This document shows, piece after piece, positions 1-6,781 of a stretch of DNA of 8,983 nucleotides (the stretch's first letter is position 1; every line of letters begins with the position of its first letter). Origin of the DNA: a bacterium (lineage in GTDB: Bacteria; Krumholzibacteriota; Krumholzibacteria; LZORAL124-64-63); the NCBI GenBank assembly GCA_021767885.1, contig JAASSM010000036.1, positions 1-8,983 of the forward strand. The letters run 5' to 3'. The notes under the pieces are model-generated. The model made no database searches, was not told where the DNA came from, and worked only from the letters and a program-made list of their open reading frames with translations. Made by a program: the position numbers and the translations under genes.

Positions 1-1
1 C

Positions 2-1525
2 CTGCTCAGCGAGATCGAGCAGCTGCACCTGCCGCCCCTGCTGGTGGCCGTGGCGGTGGCCGTGGGCCTGGGGGGCGCACTCCTGGGCGCGCTGTTGCCG
101 GCGCTGGACATCGCGCGGCGGGACCCCGTCGTGCTGCTGGGCGCCGCCGGCCTGCCCGAGCGCCTGGGGCGGCTGGCGCCGCGGCTGGCCATGGCGGGGC
201 TGGGCCTCGCCGCCGTGGTGGGCGCCTGGTATCTGGCCGGGGGCCGGGCCCTGAAGGAGAGCGGCTTCGTGCTCGCCTTCTTCCTCCTGGTGATCCTGCC
301 GCTGCTGACCCCCCTGGTCCTGCGGGAGACCTGCGGCCGCATCCCGCCCGGCGGCTTCGGCTGGCGCCTGGGCCTGCGGGGCCTGGCCTCGCGGCTGCAG
401 TCCACCAGCTTCGCGGTCTCCGCCCTGGCCGTCACCGTCTCCATGCTCGTGGGCATCACCCTGCTCATCGGCAGCTTCCGCGCCACCCTCGACACCTGGA
501 TCGAGCGCAGCCTGGTGGCCGACATCTTCGTCACCAGTCCGAGCTGGGATCGCGACCACGGGCGCACGTGGCTCTCGCCGGACGTGGTGCGGACGCTGAC
601 GCGCTTCCCGGAGGTCCAGGCGGCGGACCTGCAGCGCCGGCTGGACACGCGCACGGCCGACGGCCGCCCCGTGCGCCTGGCCGCCTTCCGCCGCGTGGGG
701 CACGCGGACACCCGCTGGGCGGCGCGGATCCCGCTGCTCGCCGGCGATCCCGACCGCGTCGAGCACGCGCTCCGGCACCAGGGCGCGGTGCTCATCACCG
801 AGCCGCTGGCCCGCCACGCCGGCCTGGCGGTGGGCGACACCCTGGTCCTGGCCGCGCCCGGCGGCCCGGTGGGCCTGCCCATCGCGGGCATCGGCTACGA
901 CTACAGCAGCCAGAGCGGCCTGGCGTTCCTCACCCGCGAGACCCTGGCCGCCATCTACGGCCCCGGCGGCACCGCCAGCCTGGCGCTCACGCTCACGCCG
1001 GAGGCGGACGTGGAGGCCACCCTGGATGCCATGCGCGCCGCCCTGGCCGGCCGCGCGGTGGAGCTGCGCAGCAACCGGCGCCTGCGCGCGGAGGTCCTGG
1101 ACATCTTCGACCAGACCTTCGCCATCACCCGCATCCTGCAGGCCATGGCCCTGCTCATCGCCGTCTGCGGCGTCTCGCTCACGCTGCTGATCATGGGTCG
1201 CGAGCGGGCCACCGAGCTGGCCCTCTACCGGTGCGTGGGCGCCACCCGCCGGCAGCTCTTCGGCCTGGGGGTGAGCGAGGGCGCCGGCCTGGGGGTCCTG
1301 GGCCTGGCCCTGGGCCTCGGTGGCGGCGCGGCGCTGGCGAGCATCCTCATCCTGCTGATCAACCGCGACTGGTTCGGGTGGACCATCCGCTTCGCCCTGC
1401 CCGGCGAGGACCTCGCCCTGCAGGTGGCGTGGATCCTGGCCGGCGCCCTCGCGGCCGCGATCTACCCCGCGCTGCGCGCGAGCCGCACGCCGGTGGCGGA
1501 GCTGACCCGGGAGGACCTGCTGTGA
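2..1525 (+). CDS. ABC transporter permease, FtsX/MacB type with duplicated core (5' end outside window)
   Basis: Inner-membrane permease of an ABC exporter. The reading frame is open from base 2, so the GTG at 44 is an internal valine and 507 residues are visible. The fragment starts in the last membrane helix of a first FtsX module, which ends in the typical tail PALDIARRDPVVLL (about residues 33-46). Two linker helices follow (about 64-80 and 89-108). The second module then runs: a helix at about 135-158, a periplasmic domain of about 210 residues, and three C-terminal helices, with the family motif ERATELALYRCVGATRRQ after the first of them. It closes with YPALRASRTPVAELTREDLL. Two modules in one chain imply a full protein of roughly 800 residues, as in the permeases found with AttH-type lipocalins. 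The ATPase is presumably encoded upstream, outside the window. The stop overlaps the next start by 4 nt, so the genes are probably translationally coupled. Substrate is not known; lipid or lipoprotein movement is an inference from the family and the neighbour. Confidence 0.9.
   Translation: MLSEIEQLHLPPLLVAVAVAVGLGGALLGALLPALDIARRDPVVLLGAAGLPERLGRLAPRLAMAGLGLAAVVGAWYLAGGRALKESGFVLAFFLLVILPLLTPLVLRETCGRIPPGGFGWRLGLRGLASRLQSTSFAVSALAVTVSMLVGITLLIGSFRATLDTWIERSLVADIFVTSPSWDRDHGRTWLSPDVVRTLTRFPEVQAADLQRRLDTRTADGRPVRLAAFRRVGHADTRWAARIPLLAGDPDRVEHALRHQGAVLITEPLARHAGLAVGDTLVLAAPGGPVGLPIAGIGYDYSSQSGLAFLTRETLAAIYGPGGTASLALTLTPEADVEATLDAMRAALAGRAVELRSNRRLRAEVLDIFDQTFAITRILQAMALLIAVCGVSLTLLIMGRERATELALYRCVGATRRQLFGLGVSEGAGLGVLGLALGLGGGAALASILILLINRDWFGWTIRFALPGEDLALQVAWILAGALAAAIYPALRASRTPVAELTREDLL
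1509..1515 (+). promoter_or_regulatory. Shine-Dalgarno site that sets the GTG start of the lipocalin gene
   Basis: GGGAGGA lies inside the last codons of the permease, with 7 nt between its GGAGG core and the GTG at 1522. This favours the GTG, which overlaps the permease TGA as GTGA, over the in-frame ATG at 1555. That ATG has no comparable site and would remove the positively charged start of the signal peptide. Confidence 0.7.
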
Positions 1526-2664
1526 CGCGTCGACACGGCCCGTGGCCCCCGGCGATGGCGGCCATCCTGCTCCTGCTGACGGTCGCCGGCCCGGCACCGG
1601 CGCAGGGCTGGCGCGTGGCGGGGCCGGATCACGCGTGGTCCTTCCCGCGCGACCACCATGCCCACCCGGAGTACCGCAGCGAGTGGTGGTACCTCACCGG
1701 CCAGCTGGCCGCCGAGGGGGCCGGCGTCCCCACCCATGGCTACCAGTTCACCATGTTCCGGCTGGGCATCGCCCCCGAGCGCCCGCCGTGGGACAGCGAC
1801 TGGACGGCCCGCGACCTGGTGCTCGGCCACCTCGCCATCACCGACCTGCGCGACGGCCGGCACCTCTTCCGCGAGGTGCTCACGCGGCCGGGTCCCGGGC
1901 GCGGCGGCTTCCCGGCCGCGCAGGCGGACACCGTCCTGGCCTGGAGCCGGGGGCCGGCCGGCACGCCGGGCCGCTGGGAGCTGGCGCGCACGCGGGCCGG
2001 CGGTTTCCGGGTCCGGGCCGCCGACCGGCGCGACGGCCTGCTCCTGGACCTCGACCTGGTGCCGCAGCGCCCGCGCGTCTTCCAGGGGCCGGACGGCCAC
2101 AGCGTGAAGGACCCGGCCTCCGGTGCCGGCAGCCTCTACTACTCGTACACCCGCCTGGGCACCGACGGTCGCCTGGCCGCGGGCCGGGACACCCTGCGGG
2201 TGACGGGCCGCTCCTGGCTCGACCGCGAGATCTTCACCAGCCAGCTCGCCTCCCGGCACCAGGGCTGGGACTGGCTCAGCCTGCAGCTCTCCGACGGCCG
2301 CGACCTCATGGTCTTCGTGCTGCGCGACACCACCGGTGCGGCCGACGTGGCCCACGCCACGGTGGTGGACGCCGACGGCCAGGTCCGCTGGCTCGAGCCC
2401 GATCCGGACGTCCTCGCGCCCGAGCGGCACTGGAGCAGCCCGGAGACGGGGGCGCGGTATCCGGTGGCCTGGCGGTTGACCCTCCCGGCCGCGGATCTGG
2501 TGCTGCAGGTGCAGGCGCGGGTCGACGCGCAGGAGAACGTGGGGCCGCGCAGCGGCGTGATCTACTGGGAGGGGGCGGTGCGGGCCGAGGGAAGCGGCGG
2601 GATCACGGGGCAGGGGTACCTGGAGATGACCGGCTACGGCCCCGACGGCCGCCCGCCGTTCTGA
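1522..2664 (+). CDS. Exported CrtC/AttH-like two-domain lipocalin protein
   Basis: A 380-residue periplasmic protein of the carotenoid 1,2-hydratase-like (CrtC/AttH, lipocalin_9) family. Residues 1-27 form a Sec signal peptide: TRR, a hydrophobic stretch AAILLLLTVAG, then APA before Q28. No cysteine follows, so it is not a lipoprotein. The N-terminal lipocalin domain carries the family hallmark SEWWYLTG at residues 53-60 and GYQFTMFR soon after. The second barrel starts near residue 194 (SVKDPASGAGSLYYSYTRL) and holds SWLDREIFTSQ (D234-R235-E236), GWDWLSLQLSDG and the terminal GYLEMTGYG. Length and both domains are complete. True CrtC enzymes hydrate acyclic carotenoids, but there are no carotenoid genes here. 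The 4-nt overlap with an FtsX permease matches the att-type arrangement, so binding or hand-over of a hydrophobic molecule in the periplasm is the likelier role (inference). The start is the GTG, supported by a GGAGG 7 nt upstream. Confidence 0.88.
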   Translation: MTRRHGPWPPAMAAILLLLTVAGPAPAQGWRVAGPDHAWSFPRDHHAHPEYRSEWWYLTGQLAAEGAGVPTHGYQFTMFRLGIAPERPPWDSDWTARDLVLGHLAITDLRDGRHLFREVLTRPGPGRGGFPAAQADTVLAWSRGPAGTPGRWELARTRAGGFRVRAADRRDGLLLDLDLVPQRPRVFQGPDGHSVKDPASGAGSLYYSYTRLGTDGRLAAGRDTLRVTGRSWLDREIFTSQLASRHQGWDWLSLQLSDGRDLMVFVLRDTTGAADVAHATVVDADGQVRWLEPDPDVLAPERHWSSPETGARYPVAWRLTLPAADLVLQVQARVDAQENVGPRSGVIYWEGAVRAEGSGGITGQGYLEMTGYGPDGRPPF

Positions 2665-2688
2665 TCCGCGGGTCAGGGGGAACGGCGA

Positions 2689-2712
2689 AGCGGAGACCCG
2701 GGGGCCTCCGCT
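2689..2712. terminator. Possible hairpin between convergent genes
   Basis: AGCGGAG (2689-2695) can pair perfectly with CTCCGCT (2706-2712) around a 10-nt loop that is itself rich in C and G. It lies 25 bp after the lipocalin stop, in the 85-bp gap between two convergent genes, so it could end transcription from both sides. There is no U-run on either strand, and in DNA this GC-rich a 7-bp stem can occur by chance. Confidence 0.35.
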
Positions 2713-2728
2713 CCGCGTGGGGGCGACG

Positions 2729-2743
2729 GGCGGCGATGCCGCC
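2729..2743 (-). terminator. Small GC hairpin after the secreted-protein gene
   Basis: GGCGGC and GCCGCC flank a 3-nt loop, 6 bp beyond the stop of the minus-strand secreted-protein gene. The position suits a transcription end, but there is no U-tract, so this is only a candidate. Confidence 0.25.
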
Positions 2744-2749
2744 GGTCCG

Positions 2750-3412
2750 CTACTCGAAGATGGCCTTGACGCTGCTCCAGGTGTCCTGCTGCACCGGCAC
2801 GGGATCGAACCCCGAGGCGTAGAAGGCGTTGGGCAGGCGCACGCTGGCGTGGTCGGGCACGGTGATGGAGATGTCGTCCACCCACAGCTGGGCGCCGTAG
2901 TCGCCGTACATCACGGCGTCCACCACCAGACCGGTGTGGCCGGCCTCGATGGTCCAGGTGTGGCTGAACTGCTCCCAGCCGTTCTCCAGGCCGAAGCTGT
3001 TGTTGCCGTAGCACTCGCCGTCCAGGGCGGCCATGTACTGGCCGCGCGCGTCCTGGGCCTCGACCAGGGCGTCGTTGTAATGGGCCCACAGGCGCATGTC
3101 CGGCCAGGTGGTCATGGGATCGTAACGCCAGTAGCTGAAGGTGACCTCGTCACCCTCCTGCAGGTTCCAGACGGCGGCCAGGAAGCCGCGGGCGGTGCCG
3201 CTGGAGCTGGGGACCTGGCGGGTGAGCACCAGGCCGCCGCCGCCGTCGCCGTCGGGATTGTTGGCGTTGATGTCGTAGGCCGCGGTCATCGCGTTGTCGA
3301 ACGTGCCGAGGAAATCGGCCTCGGTGGTGTCCCAGGAATACGTGTAGGTGGCGGCCAGGGCCGGCAGGGCCAGCAGGCCGACGGTGGCGAGCGTTAGCAT
3401 GAGCTTGCGCAT
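2750..3412 (-). CDS. Secreted protein, predicted CBM-like jelly-roll fold, function unknown
   Basis: A 220-residue protein not assigned to a named family. The ATG at 3412 is preceded by GGAGG with a 7-nt spacer. Residues 1-20 or 1-21 are a classic Sec signal peptide: MRKLM, then [15 protein letters not shown]. The mature part looks all-beta and aromatic-rich. It starts [18 protein letters not shown] and includes [16 protein letters not shown] (146-161). It reaches [12 protein letters not shown] (174-185), which resembles the last strands of CBM4/9-type and similar jelly rolls (W-x-DD-[IV]-S). Residues 47-60 ([14 protein letters not shown]) are rich in Asp, Asn and Gly and could bind calcium. 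The only cysteine is C134, so there are no intramolecular disulfides. The C-terminus is hydrophilic, ending [10 protein letters not shown], with no membrane anchor, no PEP-CTERM and no obvious sorting domain. A role in glycan binding or as a surface or extracellular protein is an inference from the fold guess. It is transcribed away from asnS on its own. Confidence 0.82.
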   Translation of the reverse strand: MRKLMLTLATVGLLALPALAATYTYSWDTTEADFLGTFDNAMTAAYDINANNPDGDGGGGLVLTRQVPSSSGTARGFLAAVWNLQEGDEVTFSYWRYDPMTTWPDMRLWAHYNDALVEAQDARGQYMAALDGECYGNNSFGLENGWEQFSHTWTIEAGHTGLVVDAVMYGDYGAQLWVDDISITVPDHASVRLPNAFYASGFDPVPVQQDTWSSVKAIFE

Positions 3413-3533
3413 GATCCGTCCTCCGAGAAGGGTTTGTGCGGGCGCTGTCTGAGAAGACCATCGGCCACGGCCGGGGGGAACTTTAGCCCGGATCACGCGC
3501 CGTCCGGTCCCGCTGGTCGCCCCGGCCGTTGCA

Positions 3534-3562
3534 TTGTCCGTACCAGCGGCCCGTGTTATCTT
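3534..3562 (+). promoter_or_regulatory. Candidate sigma70-type promoter of asnS
   Basis: A -35-like TTGTCC (3534-3539), a 17-nt spacer and a -10-like TATCTT (3557-3562), with an extended-10 TG at 3554-3555. It would start transcription near 3569, giving a leader of about 85 nt before asnS. It lies in the 243-bp divergent gap (3413-3655). I see no T-box or other structured leader there, and no convincing promoter for the minus-strand gene. Confidence 0.5.
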
Positions 3563-3655
3563 CCCCGACCCGGAAACCCCATCGGGACGGCCCGCAGGCG
3601 GCCGTCGCCGCACCGGGCGGCCCCTCGCGCCGCCGCGACATGCAAGGGAGCGACC

Positions 3656-5056
3656 ATGGCCTGGGAGAAAATTGCCGACCTGCTGGACGAGAAGGTGCCA
3701 CTGGGCCGCGAGGTCACCGTCAAGGGCTGGGTGCGCACGCGCCGCGATTCCAAGGCGGGCCTGAGCTTCGTCCAGGTGCACGACGGCACCGCCTTCGCCC
3801 CCCTGCAGGTGGTCGCGCCGGGTGAGCTACCCAACTACCAGGACGAGATCCAGCACCTGTCGGCCGGCTGCGCGGTGGCCTGCCACGGCGAGCTGGTCGC
3901 CAGCCAGGGCAAGGGCCAGGCGGTGGAGCTGAAGGCGTCGGCCATCGAGGTGATCGGCTGGGTGGAGGATCCGGAGACCTACCCCGTGCAGCCCAAGCGG
4001 CACAGCATGGAGTTCCTGCGCGAGGTGGCCCATCTGCGGCCGCGGACCAACACCTTCGGCGCCGTGGCGCGCGTGCGCAACGCCCTGGCCCAGGCCACGC
4101 ACCGGTTCTTCCACGAGAACGGCTTCTACTGGATCCACACGCCCATCATCACCGCCAGCGACGCCGAGGGCGCCGGCGAGCTGTTCCGCGTCTCGACCCT
4201 GGACATGGTCGACCCGCCGCGCACCGCGGCCGGTGGCATCGACTGGTCGGAGGACTTCTTCGGCAAGCAGGCCTTCCTCTCGGTGAGCGGCCAGCTCAAC
4301 GTGGAGACCTACTGCCAGGCGCTCACCCGCGTCTACACCTTCGGGCCCACGTTCCGGGCCGAGAACAGCAACACCAGCCGGCACCTGTCGGAGTTCTGGA
4401 TGATCGAGCCGGAGATCGCCTTCGCCGACCTCGCCGACGACGCCGACCTGGCCGAGCGTTACCTCAAGTTCATCTTCCAGGCCGTGCTCGAGGAGCGGGC
4501 CGACGACATGGCCTTCTTCGCCCAGCACGTCGAGCCCACCTGCGTCGAGCGGCTCGAGCGGTTCGTCGGCGCCAGCTTCGAGCGCATGACCTACACCGAG
4601 GCCATCGCCCAGCTCCAGAAGTCGGGCAAGAGCTTCGAGTACCCCGTCACCTGGGGCTGCGACCTGCAGAGCGAGCACGAGCGGTACCTCTGCGAGGAGC
4701 TCTGCCAGGTGCCCGTGGTGGTGATGGACTACCCGAAGGAGATCAAGGCGTTCTACATGCGCCTGAACGACGACCAGAAGACCGTCGCCGCCATGGACGT
4801 CCTGGCGCCGGGCATCGGCGAGATCATCGGCGGCTCGCAGCGCGAGGAACGCCTGGACGTGCTGGACGCCCGCATCGAGGCCATGGGCCTGGAGAAGGAC
4901 GTCTACTGGTGGTACCGCGACCTGCGGCGGTACGGCACCTGTCCGCACGCGGGCTTCGGCCTGGGCTTCGATCGCGCCGTGAACTACGTCACGGGGATCA
5001 AGAACATCCGTGACGTGATCCCCTTCCCGCGCGCGCCCAAGCTGGCGGAGTTCTGA
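3656..5056 (+). CDS. asnS: Asparaginyl-tRNA synthetase
   Basis: A class IIb aminoacyl-tRNA synthetase that charges tRNA(Asn) with asparagine in the cytoplasm. At 466 residues it has the standard bacterial length. The N-terminal OB-fold anticodon-binding domain covers about residues 1-115 ([20 protein letters not shown]). The catalytic domain has the asparagine-type insert ending in SVSGQLNVE (209-217). Motif 2 is TFRAEN (232-237), followed by [14 protein letters not shown]. Motif 3 is GFGLGFDR (433-440), with the class II arginine R440. The insert and the SGQLNVE block favour AsnRS over AspRS. The ATG has GGGAG 5 nt upstream, and the protein begins directly at the expected [10 protein letters not shown]; longer in-frame upstream sequence is not protein-like. 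A complete AsnRS suggests direct charging of tRNA(Asn), although it does not exclude a second, amidotransferase route. Confidence 0.96.
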   Translation: MAWEKIADLLDEKVPLGREVTVKGWVRTRRDSKAGLSFVQVHDGTAFAPLQVVAPGELPNYQDEIQHLSAGCAVACHGELVASQGKGQAVELKASAIEVIGWVEDPETYPVQPKRHSMEFLREVAHLRPRTNTFGAVARVRNALAQATHRFFHENGFYWIHTPIITASDAEGAGELFRVSTLDMVDPPRTAAGGIDWSEDFFGKQAFLSVSGQLNVETYCQALTRVYTFGPTFRAENSNTSRHLSEFWMIEPEIAFADLADDADLAERYLKFIFQAVLEERADDMAFFAQHVEPTCVERLERFVGASFERMTYTEAIAQLQKSGKSFEYPVTWGCDLQSEHERYLCEELCQVPVVVMDYPKEIKAFYMRLNDDQKTVAAMDVLAPGIGEIIGGSQREERLDVLDARIEAMGLEKDVYWWYRDLRRYGTCPHAGFGLGFDRAVNYVTGIKNIRDVIPFPRAPKLAEF

Positions 5057-5065
5057 GCCGCGCGG

Positions 5066-5083
5066 CGGCCCGGCGGCCGGTTT
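5066..5083 (+). terminator. Possible weak terminator after asnS
   Basis: CGGCC (5066-5070) and GGCCG (5075-5079) form a short stem around CGGC, followed by GTTT, 10 bp after the asnS stop. The stem is only 5 bp and the T-run only three, so it would be leaky at best. Confidence 0.3.
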
Positions 5084-5087
5084 CGCC

Positions 5088-5117
5088 TTGACCCCCGGCG
5101 GCGGGGGCCCGGATCCT
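5088..5117 (+). promoter_or_regulatory. Possible promoter of the DUF1543-nitrilase pair
   Basis: TTGACC (5088-5093) matches the -35 consensus at five of six positions. At 18 nt spacing lies GATCCT (5112-5117), a poor -10 match (three of six). It sits in the 109-bp gap after asnS and about 50 bp before the next start. It would let the two genes be expressed apart from asnS. Confidence 0.3.
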
Positions 5118-5165
5118 GCCGGGATCCCGCCGCGTCCGGTGATTCGCCAGTGGAAAGGACCCGCC

Positions 5166-5768
5166 ATGCCCCGCCTGTTCGCCGTCCTGCTCGGCGGCAA
5201 CTGCGCACCGCGCAGCAACACCGAGTTGCACGACGTGGTCTTCGTGGCCGGCGAGCGCCTCGAGGACACCCACGAGGACCTGCTCGCCGCCTGGTTCGGC
5301 ACCCCCGAGGGCCTGCACATCGATGGCTGGATGGCGCTGGAGGAGGTGGACGGCCACCGCGTGCGCCTGCGCAAGGCGGCGCCGCCGGCCGGTCCGCGCC
5401 TCTGGTTCGTGAACCTGGGCGGCTATCGCCCCGGCCAGCTCCAGGAGGCCCACGCCAGCACCGTGGTGGTGGCCGCCGGGGCCGCCGAGGCCAGGCGCCG
5501 GGCCCGGGAGGCCCTGCTGCGCGACCACGTCGAGGTCCACACCGACGACCTCCACGACGTGGGCCGGCTCCTGCAGGTGGGCCAGGCCAGCGGCTGGCAC
5601 GTCTGGCTCGAGGCCATGGAGCGGACCCCGGACGCGCCGGCCCGCAGTGGCGCCGGGGCCACCGGTCGCGACGAAGCGGCCGGCCCCCGGGTGCACATCG
5701 GCTACCGGCCGCTGCCCGAGCAGACCATCGCCGCCTTCGCCGCCCGGCAACGTGGCGACCGACGCTGA
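5166..5768 (+). CDS. DUF1543 family protein with internal duplication
   Basis: A 200-residue soluble protein of the DUF1543 family; its function is unknown. It has no signal peptide or membrane segment and is likely cytoplasmic. The ATG has AAAGGA 6 nt upstream. The sequence is two related halves. Residues 4-29 (LFAVLLGG, ELHDVVFVAG) match 79-105 (LWFVNLGG, EAHASTVVVAAG), and HIDGW (51-55) matches HTDDL (125-129) at almost the same distance, so the repeat unit is about 75 residues. Conserved His and acidic residues in both halves (E20/H22 and E94/H96; H51/D53 and H125/D127) could form a site between them (inference). A Gly/Ala-rich linker at about 155-172 leads to a C-terminal piece with VHIGYRPLPEQTIAAFAARQ. 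The gene lies 29 bp before the nitrilase, probably in one operon. Confidence 0.85.
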   Translation: MPRLFAVLLGGNCAPRSNTELHDVVFVAGERLEDTHEDLLAAWFGTPEGLHIDGWMALEEVDGHRVRLRKAAPPAGPRLWFVNLGGYRPGQLQEAHASTVVVAAGAAEARRRAREALLRDHVEVHTDDLHDVGRLLQVGQASGWHVWLEAMERTPDAPARSGAGATGRDEAAGPRVHIGYRPLPEQTIAAFAARQRGDRR

Positions 5769-5797
5769 TTCCCCCAGCGCAACCCCCGGGAGGGCCC

Positions 5798-6781
5798 ATG
5801 GCCCACGACGACCAGCTCACCGTGGCCATCGCCCAGATGGCCCCCGTCTGGCTCGACCGCGAGGCCACCCTGGCCCGGGTGGCCGCACGCATCGCCGCCG
5901 CCGCGGACGCCGGCGCCCGGCTCGTGGCCTTCGGCGAGGCCCTGGTCCCGGGCTATCCGTTCTGGACCGAGCGCACCGCCGCCACGCGCTTCGATGACCC
6001 CGTCCAGAAGGACCTGGTCGCCCACTACCAGGACCAGGCCGTCCAGCTCGAGGCCGGCCACCTCGACGGCGTGCGCGCGGCTGCCGCGCGGGCGGGCATC
6101 GCCGTGGTCCTGGGCATCATCGAGCGGCCGGCCGACCGCGGCGGCCACAGCCTCTTCTGCTCCCGCGTCTTCGTGGCGGCCGACGGCGCGGTGCTCAGCG
6201 TCCACCGCAAGCTGGTGCCCACCTGGGACGAGCGCCTGGTCTGGTCGCCCGGCGACGGTCACGGCCTGCGCACCCACGGGCTGGGCCGCTTCACCGTGGG
6301 CGCGCTGAACTGCTGGGAGAACTGGATGCCGCTGCCGCGGGCCGCGCTGTACGCCGAGGGCGAGGATCTGCACGTCTCGCTCTGGCCCGGCGGCGAGCAC
6401 CTGACCCGCGACAACACCCGCTTGCTGGCCCTGGAGGGGCGCAGCTACGTCCTGGCGGCCAGCGGCCTGATGCATGCCGACCACGTGCCGGCCGGCGTCC
6501 CGCATCGCGAGCTGATCCTGGCCGGTGGGGGCGGCTGGTGGGCGCGCGGCGGCTCGGCGATCGCCGCCCCGGACGGCGCCTGGCTGATCGAGCCGGTGAG
6601 CGAGCGGGAGGAGTTGCTGGTGGCCACCCTGGACCATGGCGCGGTGCGGCGGGCCCGCCACAACCTCGACCCCGCCGGACACTATGCCCGGCCGGACGTC
6701 ACCCGGCTGGTGGTCGACCGCCGCCGGCAGGTCACGGCCCGGTTCGAGGACCCCGGCTCGGGACCCGACGCGGCAACGTGA
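5798..6781 (+). CDS. Nitrilase (carbon-nitrogen hydrolase, nitrilase branch)
   Basis: A 327-residue cytoplasmic thiol hydrolase of the nitrilase superfamily, likely converting an organic nitrile to its carboxylic acid and ammonia. The catalytic triad is intact: E47 in FGEALVPGYP, K138 in HRKLVPTWDER, and C172 in LNCWENWMPL. The accessory glutamate E145 is also present. HRKL-x-PT-x-x-ER-x-x-W, CWENWMPL-x-R and SLWPGG are typical of the true nitrilase/cyanide-hydrolase branch rather than the amidase, carbamoylase or NAD-synthetase branches. The length fits. The ATG has GGAGG upstream with a short 4-nt spacer; no better start is seen. The substrate cannot be read from sequence. The last 50 bp overlap the end of a kinase gene on the other strand, so no terminator separates them. 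Confidence 0.93.
   Translation: MAHDDQLTVAIAQMAPVWLDREATLARVAARIAAAADAGARLVAFGEALVPGYPFWTERTAATRFDDPVQKDLVAHYQDQAVQLEAGHLDGVRAAAARAGIAVVLGIIERPADRGGHSLFCSRVFVAADGAVLSVHRKLVPTWDERLVWSPGDGHGLRTHGLGRFTVGALNCWENWMPLPRAALYAEGEDLHVSLWPGGEHLTRDNTRLLALEGRSYVLAASGLMHADHVPAGVPHRELILAGGGGWWARGGSAIAAPDGAWLIEPVSEREELLVATLDHGAVRRARHNLDPAGHYARPDVTRLVVDRRRQVTARFEDPGSGPDAAT

Noticed and set aside
568..1521. The frame of the lipocalin is open far upstream, suggesting a 698-residue protein
   Set aside because: The upstream part is Arg/Pro/Gly-rich shadow of the permease. The GTG at 1522 with its ribosome-binding site and signal peptide marks the real start.
1462..2430. A 322-codon minus-strand frame over the lipocalin gene
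   Set aside because: It is antisense to a gene with clear family motifs, and its own translation is low-complexity.
1522..2664. Carotenoid 1,2-hydratase (CrtC) as the exact function
   Set aside because: The family match is real, but there are no carotenoid genes, and coupling to a transporter permease fits the AttH-type relatives better.
2735..3412. Type IX secretion or PEP-CTERM sorting signal on the secreted protein
   Set aside because: The C-terminus has neither a PEP motif with a membrane helix and basic tail, nor a recognisable type IX domain.
3569..3655. T-box riboswitch in the asnS leader
   Set aside because: At about 85 nt the leader is too short, and it shows no T-box sequence or terminator-antiterminator structure.
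5101..5130. GGATCC repeated as an inverted pair before the DUF1543 gene
   Set aside because: Each copy is a self-complementary hexamer in GC-rich sequence, and the surrounding bases do not extend the pairing. Chance is sufficient.
3827..5374. A 515-codon open frame antisense to asnS
   Set aside because: It lies opposite a highly conserved gene, has low-complexity composition (repeated L-G-V-A-H-E), and resembles no family. In high-GC DNA, long antisense frames are expected.
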